Source of the DNA: Geodermatophilus sp. TF02-6
Lineage (GTDB): Bacteria; Actinomycetota; Actinomycetes; Mycobacteriales; Geodermatophilaceae
Direction of reading: 5' to 3'
Assembly (NCBI RefSeq): GCF_003319115.1
Contig: NZ_QOHF01000003.1
Coordinates: forward strand, 1 to 64,000
Length of the DNA: 64,000 nucleotides
Of this stretch, positions 8,334 to 16,449 are shown one piece after another. How positions within the stretch are numbered: the stretch's first letter is position 1; every line of letters starts with the position of its first letter. Below the pieces are notes generated by a model, which was not told the DNA's origin, did no database searches, and saw nothing but the letters and a program-made list of their open reading frames with translations. Position numbers and translations under genes: made by a program.

Positions 8334-9443
8334 ATGACCCGATGCAGCGCTCCGGCGGCGGTCGACCGCGTCGACGCCGCCGCGTACACGATCCCGACCG
8401 ACCGGCCCGAGTCCGACGGCACGCTGGCGTGGGACTCGACGACGCTCGTGCTGGTCTCCGCGCACTCCGGCGGGACCACCGGGATCGGCTGGACCTACGC
8501 CGGCCCGTCCGCGGCCTCCGTGGTCACCGGCGAGCTCGCCGACGTCGTCCGGAGCCGGGACGCGACCACGCCGGCGGCCTCCTGGGCGGCGATGCACCAC
8601 GCCGTCCGCAACCTCGGTCGGCCCGGGCTCGTCGCGGAGGCGATCTCGGCCGTGGACGTCGCCCTCTGGGACCTGCACGCCCGGCTGCTCGACGTGCCGC
8701 TGACCGTGGCGATCGGCGCCGTGCACGACGGCACCCCCGTCTACGGCAGCGGCGGGTTCACCTCCTACGACGACCGCACGCTCGCCGACCAGCTGGCCGG
8801 CTGGGTCGAGGCCGGGATCCCGCGGGTCAAGATCAAGGTCGGCCGCGACCCCGCCGCGGACACCCACCGGGTGCGCGTGGCGCGCGACGCCATCGGGGAC
8901 GACGTCGAGCTGTTCGTCGACGCCAACGGGGCCTACACCCGCAAGCAGGCGCTGGAGTGGGCCCACCGCTTCGCCGACCGCGGCGTGCGCTGGCTGGAGG
9001 AGCCGGTCAGCTCCGACGACCTGGCCGGGCTGCGGCTGGTGCGCGACCGCGGTCCGGGCGGCCTGGACGTCGCGGCGGGGGAGTACGGCTACGACCTGCC
9101 CTACTTCCACCACCTGCTCGACGCGGAGGCGGTCGACTGCCTGCAGGCCGACGTCACCCGCTGCGGCGGCATCAGCGCGTTCGTGCGGGTGGCCGCGCTC
9201 TGCGACGCCCGCAGCACGGACCTCTCCCTGCACTGCGCGCCGCAGGTCGCCGCGCACGCCGGCACCGCGGTGTGGCACCTGCGGCACCTGGAGTACTTCC
9301 ACGACCACGTCCGGATCGAGGGCATGGCCTTCGACGGCGTCCTCCGCCCCGAGCCCGACGGCGTCCTCCGCCCGGACCGCTCCCGGCCGGGCTTGGGGCT
9401 GACCGTGCGGACGGCGGACCTGGAGCGCTACCGGGTGGCCTGA
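8334..9443 (+). CDS. Mandelate racemase / muconate lactonizing enzyme family protein
   Basis: A 369-residue enolase-superfamily enzyme that abstracts a proton alpha to a carboxylate. Visible active-site set: KIK at residues 166-168, metal ligands Asp196 (in DANGAY), Glu222 (in LEEPV) and Glu250 (in AGEYGYD), and an Asp273/His300 pair. This KxK plus Asp-His dyad is the mandelate-racemase subgroup pattern, with spacings close to those of Pseudomonas mandelate racemase. Sugar-acid dehydratases share it, so the substrate is open. The ATG at 8334 is preferred over a GTG at 8307 because residues before it are unlike the family. It converges on the aldose epimerase gene with a 6-base gap. Confidence 0.85.
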   Translation: MTRCSAPAAVDRVDAAAYTIPTDRPESDGTLAWDSTTLVLVSAHSGGTTGIGWTYAGPSAASVVTGELADVVRSRDATTPAASWAAMHHAVRNLGRPGLVAEAISAVDVALWDLHARLLDVPLTVAIGAVHDGTPVYGSGGFTSYDDRTLADQLAGWVEAGIPRVKIKVGRDPAADTHRVRVARDAIGDDVELFVDANGAYTRKQALEWAHRFADRGVRWLEEPVSSDDLAGLRLVRDRGPGGLDVAAGEYGYDLPYFHHLLDAEAVDCLQADVTRCGGISAFVRVAALCDARSTDLSLHCAPQVAAHAGTAVWHLRHLEYFHDHVRIEGMAFDGVLRPEPDGVLRPDRSRPGLGLTVRTADLERYRVA

Positions 9444-9449
9444 GAGCGA

Positions 9450-10376
9450 TCAGGTGAGCCCCGGGCGCAGCCCCCAGCTGGCGCTGGTGGTCTCCCCGGG
9501 CTCGAGGGTGCGCAGGCCGTCGCCGGTCCGGAAGGCGTTGGGCGCCGCGGTCATGGGCTCCACGCCCAGGGACCGGCGGCGCCGCTCGGGCTCGGGGAGC
9601 GAGTCCCCCGTGAACAGCTCGACGTAGCGGTAGGCGCCGTCCATCCACAGGTCGACCCGGTGCCCACCGGGCGCGCTCACCTGGACCGTCGTCGTCCCGG
9701 TGGTGTCCTGGACCAGGTCGGTGAAGGCCGTGTCCAGCTCGGTCGACCCGATCCGGCGGGGGGTGCGCAGGTCCCGGTCGGTGCCGTCCACCGGCCGGCG
9801 TCCGGTGGGGATCCCGCGGTCGTCGGTCGGGTACCAGACCCGTGCGGGCAGGTGCACCTCGAGGTCGTCGACCTGCTGCGCGCCGAGCCGGATGTAGGGG
9901 TGCGCTCCGGTGGCGTACGGGCACGGGCGAGCTCCGACGTTGGTGGCCCGGGTCTCGACCCGGAGGCCGCCCTCACCGATCCGGTAGGTGATCTCGCAGC
10001 GCAGGTCGAAGGGGTAACCCGGCTGCGGCGCCAGGTGGTGGGCGAACCGCAGGCTCAGCGGGCCGCCCCGCACCAGGCGCCAGTCCACCCAGCGCGTCAG
10101 CCCGTGGATCGCGTTGCCGACGGCGGGCTCGCTCAGGGGCAGCTGGTGCTCCTCGCCCCCGAACTCGTAGCGGCCGTCGGCGATGCGGTTGGGCCAGGGG
10201 ATGAAGGTCTGCCCCCGCGCGTCGGTGCACATCTCCGTCGCGGCGTAGCCGTCGAGGACGTCGACGTCCGCGACGGCGTAGCGCCGCAGCGCCGCGCCCA
10301 CCTCGGTCACGACCGCGTGCTGGTCCCCGAAGCGCAGGGTGAACTGCTTGCCCGACGGTGCGGGGGTGGTGTGCAT
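9450..10376 (-). CDS. Aldose 1-epimerase family protein
   Basis: A 308-residue galactose mutarotase-type enzyme that interconverts alpha and beta anomers of aldoses. The family landmarks are PWPNRIADGRY near residue 60, NAIHGLTRWVDW near residue 90, the catalytic His in ATGAHPYIRLG, and the catalytic Glu in LGVEPMTAAPNAF near the C-terminus. There is no signal peptide, so it is cytoplasmic. The ATG at 10374-10376 faces the MarR regulator gene across 234 bases that contain a MarR-type palindrome, so it may be a regulatory target. The next gene on the other side, a mandelate racemase homologue, is convergent. A role in sugar catabolism is inferred. Confidence 0.88.
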   Translation of the reverse strand: MHTTPAPSGKQFTLRFGDQHAVVTEVGAALRRYAVADVDVLDGYAATEMCTDARGQTFIPWPNRIADGRYEFGGEEHQLPLSEPAVGNAIHGLTRWVDWRLVRGGPLSLRFAHHLAPQPGYPFDLRCEITYRIGEGGLRVETRATNVGARPCPYATGAHPYIRLGAQQVDDLEVHLPARVWYPTDDRGIPTGRRPVDGTDRDLRTPRRIGSTELDTAFTDLVQDTTGTTTVQVSAPGGHRVDLWMDGAYRYVELFTGDSLPEPERRRRSLGVEPMTAAPNAFRTGDGLRTLEPGETTSASWGLRPGLT

Positions 10377-10443
10377 GTCGGCGCCTGTCTCCTCGGGACC
10401 GTGCCGCTCCCCGAACCGTCCGTGAACTGCGGCACGCAAACAA

Positions 10444-10457
10444 TTGCCTGGAGACAA
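10444..10457. promoter_or_regulatory. MarR-type operator between epimerase and marR-like gene
   Basis: The sequence TTGCCTGGAGACAA is an almost perfect palindrome (TTGCCT and AGACAA arms, one mismatch). TTGC-N6-GCAA-like boxes are typical MarR-family sites. It lies 68 bases before the divergent aldose epimerase start and about 150 bases before the MarR-family gene, so autoregulation plus control of the epimerase is plausible. Confidence 0.5.
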
Positions 10458-10610
10458 CGGTAGAGTGGCTACAAGGCCGCGGCCAACCCGAGCACCACCC
10501 GGCGCTCGGGTTGGCCGTCGGGAACCGCATGCCCCACTGACGTGTCGTCCCGATCGGACCGGGTGCCGACGTCCGCCCCGGGCGGCGACCGCAGACAGGA
10601 AGGAGTCCCC

Positions 10611-11114
10611 GTGGAGTGCACACCGGCGGACGAGGTGCTGGTGGCGGCCGTCCGGATGGCCATGGGGATCTCGGCGCAGGCCGCCGATCAGATCGACACC
10701 GTGTCCGCCGTGCAGCTGCGGGCCCTGACCGTGCTCCAGGAGAACCCCGCCGTCAACCTCGTGCAGCTGGCCCAGGCGATGGGGACCACCGTCTCCACCG
10801 CCAGCCGCCTGGTCGACCGGCTGGTGGCCGCGGGCCTGACCGACCGCCGGCCGTCGCCGCAGACCCGTCGCGAGATCACCCTCTCGCTCACGCCCGCGGG
10901 GTCGAGGACCCTCGATCGCTACGACTCCTTGCGGCTGGCCGCCGTCCGGGGCTGCCTGGAGCGGCTGCCGGCGCGCCAGCAGGAGACCGTGGTGGCCGCG
11001 CTGGCGGCCCTGGTCGACGCCGGCCGGTCGGCGTCCCCGGACGGCAACGGCTCCCCGGTCCCCGCCTCCCCGGAGGGCGCGCCGCTGCAGAACGGGACCG
11101 AGCCGGCGCCCTGA
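10611..11114 (+). CDS. MarR family transcriptional regulator
   Basis: A 167-residue winged helix-turn-helix regulator. The DNA-binding domain spans about residues 35-100: VSAVQLRALTVLQENP, then the recognition region LAQAMGTTVSTASRLVDRLV and the wing with RREITLSLTPAG. The C-terminal helix contains LPARQQETVVAALAALVDA and is followed by a disordered Ser/Pro/Gly tail of about 30 residues. The GTG at 10611 is chosen because AGGAAGGAG lies 5 to 8 bases upstream. A MarR-type palindrome at 10444-10457 in front of the gene suggests autorepression. The effector is unknown. Confidence 0.88.
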   Translation: MECTPADEVLVAAVRMAMGISAQAADQIDTVSAVQLRALTVLQENPAVNLVQLAQAMGTTVSTASRLVDRLVAAGLTDRRPSPQTRREITLSLTPAGSRTLDRYDSLRLAAVRGCLERLPARQQETVVAALAALVDAGRSASPDGNGSPVPASPEGAPLQNGTEPAP

Positions 11115-11264
11115 CGAGGCCCGCCGCTCGAGGGTCGGCGCCGTGCGGGACGAGGCTGCTGGCACGGACCCGGCCGACCCGGTGCGGGCGGGACTGCGCA
11201 GGCTCGTCCGAGCGGGCTGTGCCACAGTGACGGAGAGGTCCGCGGGTCGACGGAGGAGGCGCTG

Positions 11265-11678
11265 GTGCCCCGATCCTCTCGGCGGACGGCGTCGCCGGAG
11301 CAGACCTCGACGGACCCCCACACCCGCGGCCCGTCGGCCGGCCGGTGGTTCCGGGCGGTCGTCGTCGTCGCCGCTGCCGTCTTCGTCATCGGGCTGATGG
11401 TCCGGCTGTCGCTGTGGCAGTGGGGGCGTGCCCGGGAGCGGGGTGCGCTGCTCAACTACTCCTACGCCGTCGAGTGGCTGGTCTTCGCCGTCCTCACCAC
11501 GGTCGGGCTCGTGCACCTGTGGCGCGAGAGCCGACGCGAGCAGACCCGGAAGCCGGCGCCCGAGCACCATCCGGACGGTCCGCTGGTGGGGCCTCCGCTG
11601 GCACCGGGGGAGGAGCTCGAGGAGGTGACCTGGGTGCGGCTGCGCCGCAGGATGGGCCTCGGCCGAGGCGGGTCCTGA
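11265..11678 (+). CDS. Small two-helix membrane protein of unknown function
   Basis: A 137-residue protein with a basic Ser/Arg-rich N-terminus and two predicted membrane helices, about residues 29-46 (AVVVVAAAVFVIGLMVRL) and 68-84 (VEWLVFAVLTTVGLVHLW), joined by LWQWGRARERGALLNYSYA. The charged C-terminal tail has EELEEVTWVRLRRR. The W-x-W-x-x-A-x-E loop followed by N-Y-S-Y-A-x-E-W recurs in small actinobacterial membrane proteins, but I do not know a function. The GTG start at 11265 has a strong GGAGGAGG 6 bases upstream. It ends 6 bases from the convergent respiratory operon. Confidence 0.72.
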   Translation: MPRSSRRTASPEQTSTDPHTRGPSAGRWFRAVVVVAAAVFVIGLMVRLSLWQWGRARERGALLNYSYAVEWLVFAVLTTVGLVHLWRESRREQTRKPAPEHHPDGPLVGPPLAPGEELEEVTWVRLRRRMGLGRGGS

Positions 11679-11684
11679 GGCGGG

Positions 11685-12053
11685 TCAGCGCCGGTGCCGG
11701 CGTCGCCGTGCACCCCGGGCAGCGAGCAGACCGGCGAGGACAGCGGCCGCCGCGGCCCCTCCCCACCGGTGCCGGGCCGCGCTGACCCCGCCGAGGAGGA
11801 GGACCAGGAGGGCTGGTCGCAGCCCGCGCGGTCGCGCCTCCGCCGCGGGTCCTCGCTCGTTCGGTGGGGCGTCGACCTGCACCGGCAGGCCTGGGTAGGC
11901 CACCCGGGCCGCGGCCACGGCCTCCTCGCACGAGTCCTCGGGATCGTTGCCGGGCAGCTGGACCGGTTTCCCGTCGGTGTCGGTGCCCACGTAGCGCCAG
12001 CGCCACGACCCGTCGTCCTCCTGGGAGACGACGACCCGCTCCCGGGGACTCAC
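11685..12053 (-). CDS. Hypothetical protein at the end of the bc-caa3 operon
   Basis: A 122-residue protein, unrecognised. The N-terminal half is soluble and polar (VVSQEDDGSWRWRYVGTDTD, then PEDSCEEAVAAARVAYPGLPV). The C-terminal third has two short hydrophobic segments (ALLVLLLGGVSAA and GGAAAAAVLAGLLAA) and ends in a run of arginines. The GTG at 12051-12053 overlaps the qcrB stop by 4 bases, so it is the last, translationally coupled gene of the respiratory operon. The N-terminal part resembles small DUF2188-like domains seen in actinobacteria, but this is a guess. Confidence 0.6.
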   Translation of the reverse strand: MSPRERVVVSQEDDGSWRWRYVGTDTDGKPVQLPGNDPEDSCEEAVAAARVAYPGLPVQVDAPPNERGPAAEARPRGLRPALLVLLLGGVSAARHRWGGAAAAAVLAGLLAARGARRRRHRR

Positions 12054-13531
12054 GGCACCGGGCCGGCGGGTACACGCACCGGCTCGGGCTCCGCCTGCTC
12101 GGGTTCCCGCTCCTCGTCCGGCTCCTCCGGGGCCGCCTCCCGAGGCTCCTCGGTCGCCGAGGGGGCCTCGGGCACCGGCTTGCGCCGCCGGAGGGCGCCG
12201 CGGACGTCGGCCCAGGTGAGTGCCAGGAAGCCGTCGGCGCCGCTGTCCCGCAGGGCTCGCGCCAGGACGAAGGCGACCAGCCCGGTCACGACCGGCAGGG
12301 CCGGCACCGCGACGCGGAAGGTGTAGATGAGGAGGTAGACGGGGATGCCGGTGAACTTGCTGACGACGTCGATGCTGAAGGCGGTCAGCAGCAGCCCGTA
12401 GAAGGTGAGCGCCGCGACGCCGAACGCCACCCGCCCGGGGCGCTCCCGTGGTCGCTGGAGCACCTGGTGCGGCGCACGGTCCCCGGTCATCAGCCGCTCC
12501 AGCAGCGGGTACAGGTAGAGCCCGAGAAAGGTCAGGCCCGGCAGCACGATCGCCGGTACGAACAGGGCGGGCAGCCGGTGCCCGAAGACGATCGGCTCCC
12601 ACGCCGGCCACAGCCGCAGCGCGCCGTCGAGCCAGCCGACGTACCAGTCCGGTTGGGACGGGGCGGTCGCCGAGCCCGGCTCGAACGGTCCCCACAGCCA
12701 GATCGGGTTGATCTGCACCAGTCCGCCCAGCAGCAGGCACAGGGCGACGACGGCGAAGAGCAGGCCCAGGCTGCGGACCGCGTACCCGGGCCACAGCCGC
12801 GAGCCGACGACGTTGGTGTCCGTGCGCCCGGGGCCCGGGAAGTGGCTGTGCTTCTGCCGGACGAGGATGACCATGTGCGCCGTGATCAGCGTCACGATGA
12901 GCGCCGGGACGACCAGGATGTGCACGACGTACAGCCGCGGGATCATCGCCTCGGCCGGGAACTCACCGCCGAAGGCCAGGAACTCCGCCCACGCGCCGAC
13001 CACCGGGATGGACAGCAGGACGGCGTTGGCCACCCGCAACCCGGTCCCGGAGAGCAGGTCGTCGGCCAGCGAGTAACCGGCGAAGCCGTTGGCGATGGCC
13101 AGCACCAGCAGCGTGACGCCGACGACCCAGTTGACCCCGCGCGGGCGGCGGAAGGCACCCGTGAAGAAGATCCGGCACAGGTGCACCACGATCGCCCCGG
13201 TGAACAGCAGCGCCGCCCAGTGGTGGGACTGGCGCGCGACGAGGCCGAAGCGCACGTCCATCGAGAGCTGCACCGACGAGGCGTAGGCCGCCGAGACCTC
13301 CGACCCGGCCAGCGGCGCGTAGCCGCCCTCGTACGTCGTCCTCGTCGTCGAGGCGTCGAAGAAGAGGGTGAGGAACACCCCGGAGAGGACGAGGTAGGTG
13401 AACGAGTAGAGCGCGATCTCGCCCATCATGAACGTCCAGTGGTCGGGGAAGACCTTGTTCAGTCCCGACCGCGCCACCGGCGAGAAACCCAAGCGGTCGT
13501 CGAGTCGCCGCACCATCCACCGCGTGATCAC
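12050..13531 (-). CDS. qcrB: Cytochrome bc1 complex cytochrome b subunit
   Basis: A 493-residue integral membrane protein that binds haems bL and bH and oxidises menaquinol in the actinobacterial bcc complex. Transmembrane helices carry the expected paired His ligands, in SHHWAALLFTGAIVVHLCRI and in VVHILVVPALIVTLITAHM. The quinol-site signature appears as PDWYVGWLDGALRLWP. The C-terminus extends beyond the core with helices and an acidic Glu/Pro-rich tail, as is usual for actinobacterial QcrB. The GTG start overlaps the Rieske gene stop (GTGA). The gene order qcrC-qcrA-qcrB matches other Actinobacteria, but here all lie downstream of the oxidase genes in one operon. Confidence 0.93.
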   Translation of the reverse strand: MITRWMVRRLDDRLGFSPVARSGLNKVFPDHWTFMMGEIALYSFTYLVLSGVFLTLFFDASTTRTTYEGGYAPLAGSEVSAAYASSVQLSMDVRFGLVARQSHHWAALLFTGAIVVHLCRIFFTGAFRRPRGVNWVVGVTLLVLAIANGFAGYSLADDLLSGTGLRVANAVLLSIPVVGAWAEFLAFGGEFPAEAMIPRLYVVHILVVPALIVTLITAHMVILVRQKHSHFPGPGRTDTNVVGSRLWPGYAVRSLGLLFAVVALCLLLGGLVQINPIWLWGPFEPGSATAPSQPDWYVGWLDGALRLWPAWEPIVFGHRLPALFVPAIVLPGLTFLGLYLYPLLERLMTGDRAPHQVLQRPRERPGRVAFGVAALTFYGLLLTAFSIDVVSKFTGIPVYLLIYTFRVAVPALPVVTGLVAFVLARALRDSGADGFLALTWADVRGALRRRKPVPEAPSATEEPREAAPEEPDEEREPEQAEPEPVRVPAGPVP

Positions 13532-14364
13532 TCCGGCCTCCAGAAGGTCGGTCCGACCTGTCCGTCGAAGTCGCCGTCCGCGACGAGGTAGCCGTCGCCG
13601 TCCACCGCCAGCGGGAGCCGGGGCAGGGCGCGTGCCGCCGGCCCGGCCACCGCCTCGGCGCCGGAGAGGACGTCGAAGACGGACTGGTGGCAGGGGCAGA
13701 ACAGCTGCCGGGTCGTCTGCTCGTACAGGCCCACCGGGCAGCCGGCGTGGGTGCAGAGCTTGGAGAAGGCGAGGATGCCGGCCACGGTGCCCTCGGCCGG
13801 TTGCTGCAGCTCGCGGGGATCCACGCGGACGACGATGGCCGTCGCGTCGTCGGCGCGCGGCATCCCCTCGGGGAAGACGGTGAGGTCGGTCCCCTGCGGG
13901 ACGTCGTCGGCCCGGACGAGGTCGCCCTCGCGGGTCATGAGCCGCACGCCCCTGCGCCACGGTGTCTGGCGCAGCGCGCGTGCGGGCGGCGCGCTGGTCG
14001 GCAGGAGCAGGCTGCGCAGTGGCACGACGACCGCGGCGCCGAGGGCGAGCCCGGCCAGGAGGAGGGTGCGGCGCAGCAGCCGCGGCGTTCCGGAGCTCCC
14101 GCGGTGGAGCGTCTCGACGAACGCGGTCTGCGTCGCCTCCGGTGGCTGCATCGGTCTGCGTTCCTCGACGTAGGTGCCGCTGGGCAGCAGCTGGGCGGCC
14201 CACAGCACGAGCCCGACCGCCAGCGCGGCACACGCGGTCCCCAGCAGGCCGCCGAGCACCTGCGGTCCGGCATCCACCACGTAGGCGACGACGAAACCGA
14301 CGGCGGCCGCGGCTGCACCGAGGAAGCAGGCGGAGACCCAGGCCTCCGCCGACCGGCGCTTCAC
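13528..14364 (-). CDS. qcrA: Rieske iron-sulphur subunit of the bc complex
   Basis: A 278-residue protein that carries the high-potential 2Fe-2S cluster passing electrons from menaquinol to QcrC. Cluster ligands are clear: CTHAGC at residues 204-209 and CPCHQS at 223-228. The N-terminal half has three hydrophobic helices (about residues 10-30, 37-60 and 100-120), the actinobacterial arrangement rather than the single anchor of mitochondria. The GTG start overlaps the qcrC stop by 4 bases. Confidence 0.93.
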   Translation of the reverse strand: MKRRSAEAWVSACFLGAAAAAVGFVVAYVVDAGPQVLGGLLGTACAALAVGLVLWAAQLLPSGTYVEERRPMQPPEATQTAFVETLHRGSSGTPRLLRRTLLLAGLALGAAVVVPLRSLLLPTSAPPARALRQTPWRRGVRLMTREGDLVRADDVPQGTDLTVFPEGMPRADDATAIVVRVDPRELQQPAEGTVAGILAFSKLCTHAGCPVGLYEQTTRQLFCPCHQSVFDVLSGAEAVAGPAARALPRLPLAVDGDGYLVADGDFDGQVGPTFWRPE

Positions 14365-15158
14365 GGCGCCCGCTTCCCGAGCCGGCGGATCACGACCAGG
14401 AGCAGCGCGACCCCGGCGAACCCGACGACGGTCTCGGTGACCGGTCCGATCCGGCCGAGGTCGAGGCCGCCCCGGTTCGGCAGCCGCTGCAGCTCCTGGA
14501 CGTAGGTGACCACCGCGTCGACCTGTCCCTGGTCGAGGACCTCCTCCGGCCACTGCGGCATCTGGCCCGGTCCGATCCTGATCGCCTCGGCGACCTGCAC
14601 CGGCGTCGCCTCCAGCAGGGACGGGGCCACCTGGCCGCCGACCTGGGTGTAGCCGGAGCCGCCGGCCGAGTGGCAGGCGGCGCAGTTCTGCAGGTAGATC
14701 TCCCGGCCGAGGGTCAGGTCCCCCGGGTGCACGGTCGGGATGGCCGGGCCGTCCCCTCCGAAGGAGGTGACGTAGGTGACCAGGGCGTCGATGTCCTGCT
14801 CGTCGAACGCCGGGGCCCGGCGCTGGGCGTCCACCCGCTCCTCGGCCAGCGGCATGCGCCCCGTCCCGACCCAGAAGTCGACCGACGCTGCGCCCACCCC
14901 GATCAGCGTCGGCCCGCGCTGGCTGCCCTGGCCGGCCTGCCCGTGGCAGCTGGCGCAGCTGCTCTGGTACAGCGACTCCCCGCGCTGGAACTGGGTCTGG
15001 CCCGGTCGCGGCGGTGCGGCGGTACCCGTGCCGGGCGCGGGTGACGGCGCTGCGGTCGCCGCCACGCCGGGCAGCGCCGAGGCGAGGACCACGCCGAGCA
15101 CCAGCACGCCGAGCACCAGGGGGAAGACGCGCGGCACGCGGGCGGGGCGGCCGGTCAT
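14361..15158 (-). CDS. qcrC: Di-haem cytochrome c subunit of the bc complex
   Basis: A 265-residue membrane-anchored cytochrome c that replaces soluble cytochrome c and links the bc complex with the oxidase. Two haem c sites are visible: CASCH at residues 68-72 and CAACH at 159-163, each followed by a distal Met-containing segment (RMPLAEE and QMPQWPEE). An N-terminal hydrophobic segment (VLGVLVLGVVLASALP) acts as signal or anchor, and a C-terminal helix (VVGFAGVALLLVVI) anchors the protein. The ATG overlaps the stop of the upstream cytochrome gene. Maturation needs the Ccm system encoded divergently at 20588-28143. Confidence 0.93.
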   Translation of the reverse strand: MTGRPARVPRVFPLVLGVLVLGVVLASALPGVAATAAPSPAPGTGTAAPPRPGQTQFQRGESLYQSSCASCHGQAGQGSQRGPTLIGVGAASVDFWVGTGRMPLAEERVDAQRRAPAFDEQDIDALVTYVTSFGGDGPAIPTVHPGDLTLGREIYLQNCAACHSAGGSGYTQVGGQVAPSLLEATPVQVAEAIRIGPGQMPQWPEEVLDQGQVDAVVTYVQELQRLPNRGGLDLGRIGPVTETVVGFAGVALLLVVIRRLGKRAP

Positions 15159-15547
15159 CCGAGCGTCAGGAGGTAGGCGGCGATGTCCCGGGCGTCGATC
15201 GCGGTGACCCCCAGGTCGGGCATGGCGGTGCCGGGCTCGACGTCCTGCGGGTCGCGGATCCAGCGTTGCAGGTTGTCGGCGTTGTTCTGCAACTCACCGG
15301 CGATGTAGCTGCGCCGCCCGAAACTGGTCAGCGGTGGGCCGACCAGGCCGACGGCGTTCTGCACCCCGGGGACCACGTGACAGGAACCGCAGCCGTACTC
15401 GGCGATCAGCGTGCGGCCGCGGTCGGGGTCGCCGAGGTCGGACTCCGCGGGAGGGAGTGCCGAACCGGGAGGGGAGCACGCGGTGACGGCGACGACCGTG
15501 AACAGTGCGGTGACCCACGGCACCGGCCCCGACCAGGAGCGCCTCAC
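15155..15547 (-). CDS. Mono-haem cytochrome c lipoprotein
   Basis: A 130-residue small c-type cytochrome. The signal sequence ends in a lipobox-like VAVTAC, so the protein is probably lipid-anchored outside the membrane. One haem c site, CGSCH, lies near residue 53, and a Met ligand candidate lies in GTAMPDLGV. The domain resembles the cytochrome c domain fused to CtaC in this same operon. It overlaps qcrC downstream and ctaG upstream by 4 bases each. It adds a haem c carrier to a chain that already has QcrC and a haem-bearing CtaC; its place in electron flow is unclear. Confidence 0.85.
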   Translation of the reverse strand: MRRSWSGPVPWVTALFTVVAVTACSPPGSALPPAESDLGDPDRGRTLIAEYGCGSCHVVPGVQNAVGLVGPPLTSFGRRSYIAGELQNNADNLQRWIRDPQDVEPGTAMPDLGVTAIDARDIAAYLLTLG

Positions 15548-16449
15548 CGTTGCACCTCCTCGCGGGTCGCCACCCGGATCTCGGCCGGTACCCCCGGGGG
15601 TGGCAGCGGAACCCCGGCCGGGCTCTCCCGTTCCAGCCGGCGCAGCCAGAGCAGCACCAGGACGGCACACAGGACCAGGGACACCACGCCGGCGGGGACC
15701 CACATGAGCAACCCGGCCAGCTGCTGCTCGGTCAGCGCGTCCGGGCCGGTGCCGGTCTGTGCCGGGTAGAGCGGCCGCGGCGCGAAGGTGAGCACCGCGC
15801 CGAGCAGGTTCATGGGCAGCCCGCTGGCGACGACGTAGAGCACCGCACGGCCGTCCAGCTGGGCCGTGGGCAGGGTGACCAGGGACCAGAACCACCAGCC
15901 GACCGCGAGGAAGGCGGCGTGCTCGGTGACGTGGACCGCGGTCGAGGTCAGCGCGGCGTCGTACAGGACCGGCAGGTGCCATGCGCTGACCACGGCGGCG
16001 TGCACCGCCACGACGAGCACCGGCACGGTCGCCAGGGCCCGCCCGCGCCGGACCGGGCCGGCGGCGCGGACGACGGCGACCCGGTGCCGCCAGCGGCGGG
16101 GCAGTGCCAGGAGGAACGGCAGGCCGGGCGCCCCCAGCGCGAGCAGGGGCGCGGCGACCAGCAGCAGCACGACGTGCTGGGTCATGTGCGCCGGGAAGCT
16201 GTCCTCGACCACCGGCTCCACCGGGGGGAGCAGCACGGCCACGAGGACCGCGACCCCGGCGACGAACGCGTACCGCCGCCAGGACCAGGACGAGCAGGGG
16301 GAGGCGTCGCGCAACCGCGCCACCCCGGCGAGGTAGACGGCGACCACGGCAGCAGCCACCCCCACGAGGGCGACCGTCGGGCCCAGCGTGCTCCCGGGCT
16401 CCGCGGCGCCGTGGGCGAGGAGCCCACCGTGCACGACCCCGCCGTTCAC
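15544..16449 (-). CDS. ctaG: CtaG-like cytochrome c oxidase assembly membrane protein
   Basis: A 301-residue polytopic protein of the caa3-type CtaG family, needed for oxidase assembly and probably copper delivery. About seven hydrophobic helices are visible. Family-typical conserved residues are HMTQHVVLLLVAAPLLALG, the His in VSAWHLPVLYDAAL, and HVTEHAAFLAVGWWFW. The His and Met residues near the outer face are the likely metal ligands. The GTG start overlaps the upstream small membrane protein, and the stop overlaps the cytochrome lipoprotein. This family is distinct from the Cox11-type CtaG of proteobacteria. Confidence 0.85.
   Translation of the reverse strand: MNGGVVHGGLLAHGAAEPGSTLGPTVALVGVAAAVVAVYLAGVARLRDASPCSSWSWRRYAFVAGVAVLVAVLLPPVEPVVEDSFPAHMTQHVVLLLVAAPLLALGAPGLPFLLALPRRWRHRVAVVRAAGPVRRGRALATVPVLVVAVHAAVVSAWHLPVLYDAALTSTAVHVTEHAAFLAVGWWFWSLVTLPTAQLDGRAVLYVVASGLPMNLLGAVLTFAPRPLYPAQTGTGPDALTEQQLAGLLMWVPAGVVSLVLCAVLVLLWLRRLERESPAGVPLPPPGVPAEIRVATREEVQR

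Noticed and set aside
6332-9457. A plus-strand open frame of more than 1000 codons across the TPP-enzyme and racemase genes
   Set aside because: It is antisense to a gene with full TPP motifs, has low-complexity Arg/Gly/Val/Asp composition and no domain; long spurious frames are expected at this GC content.
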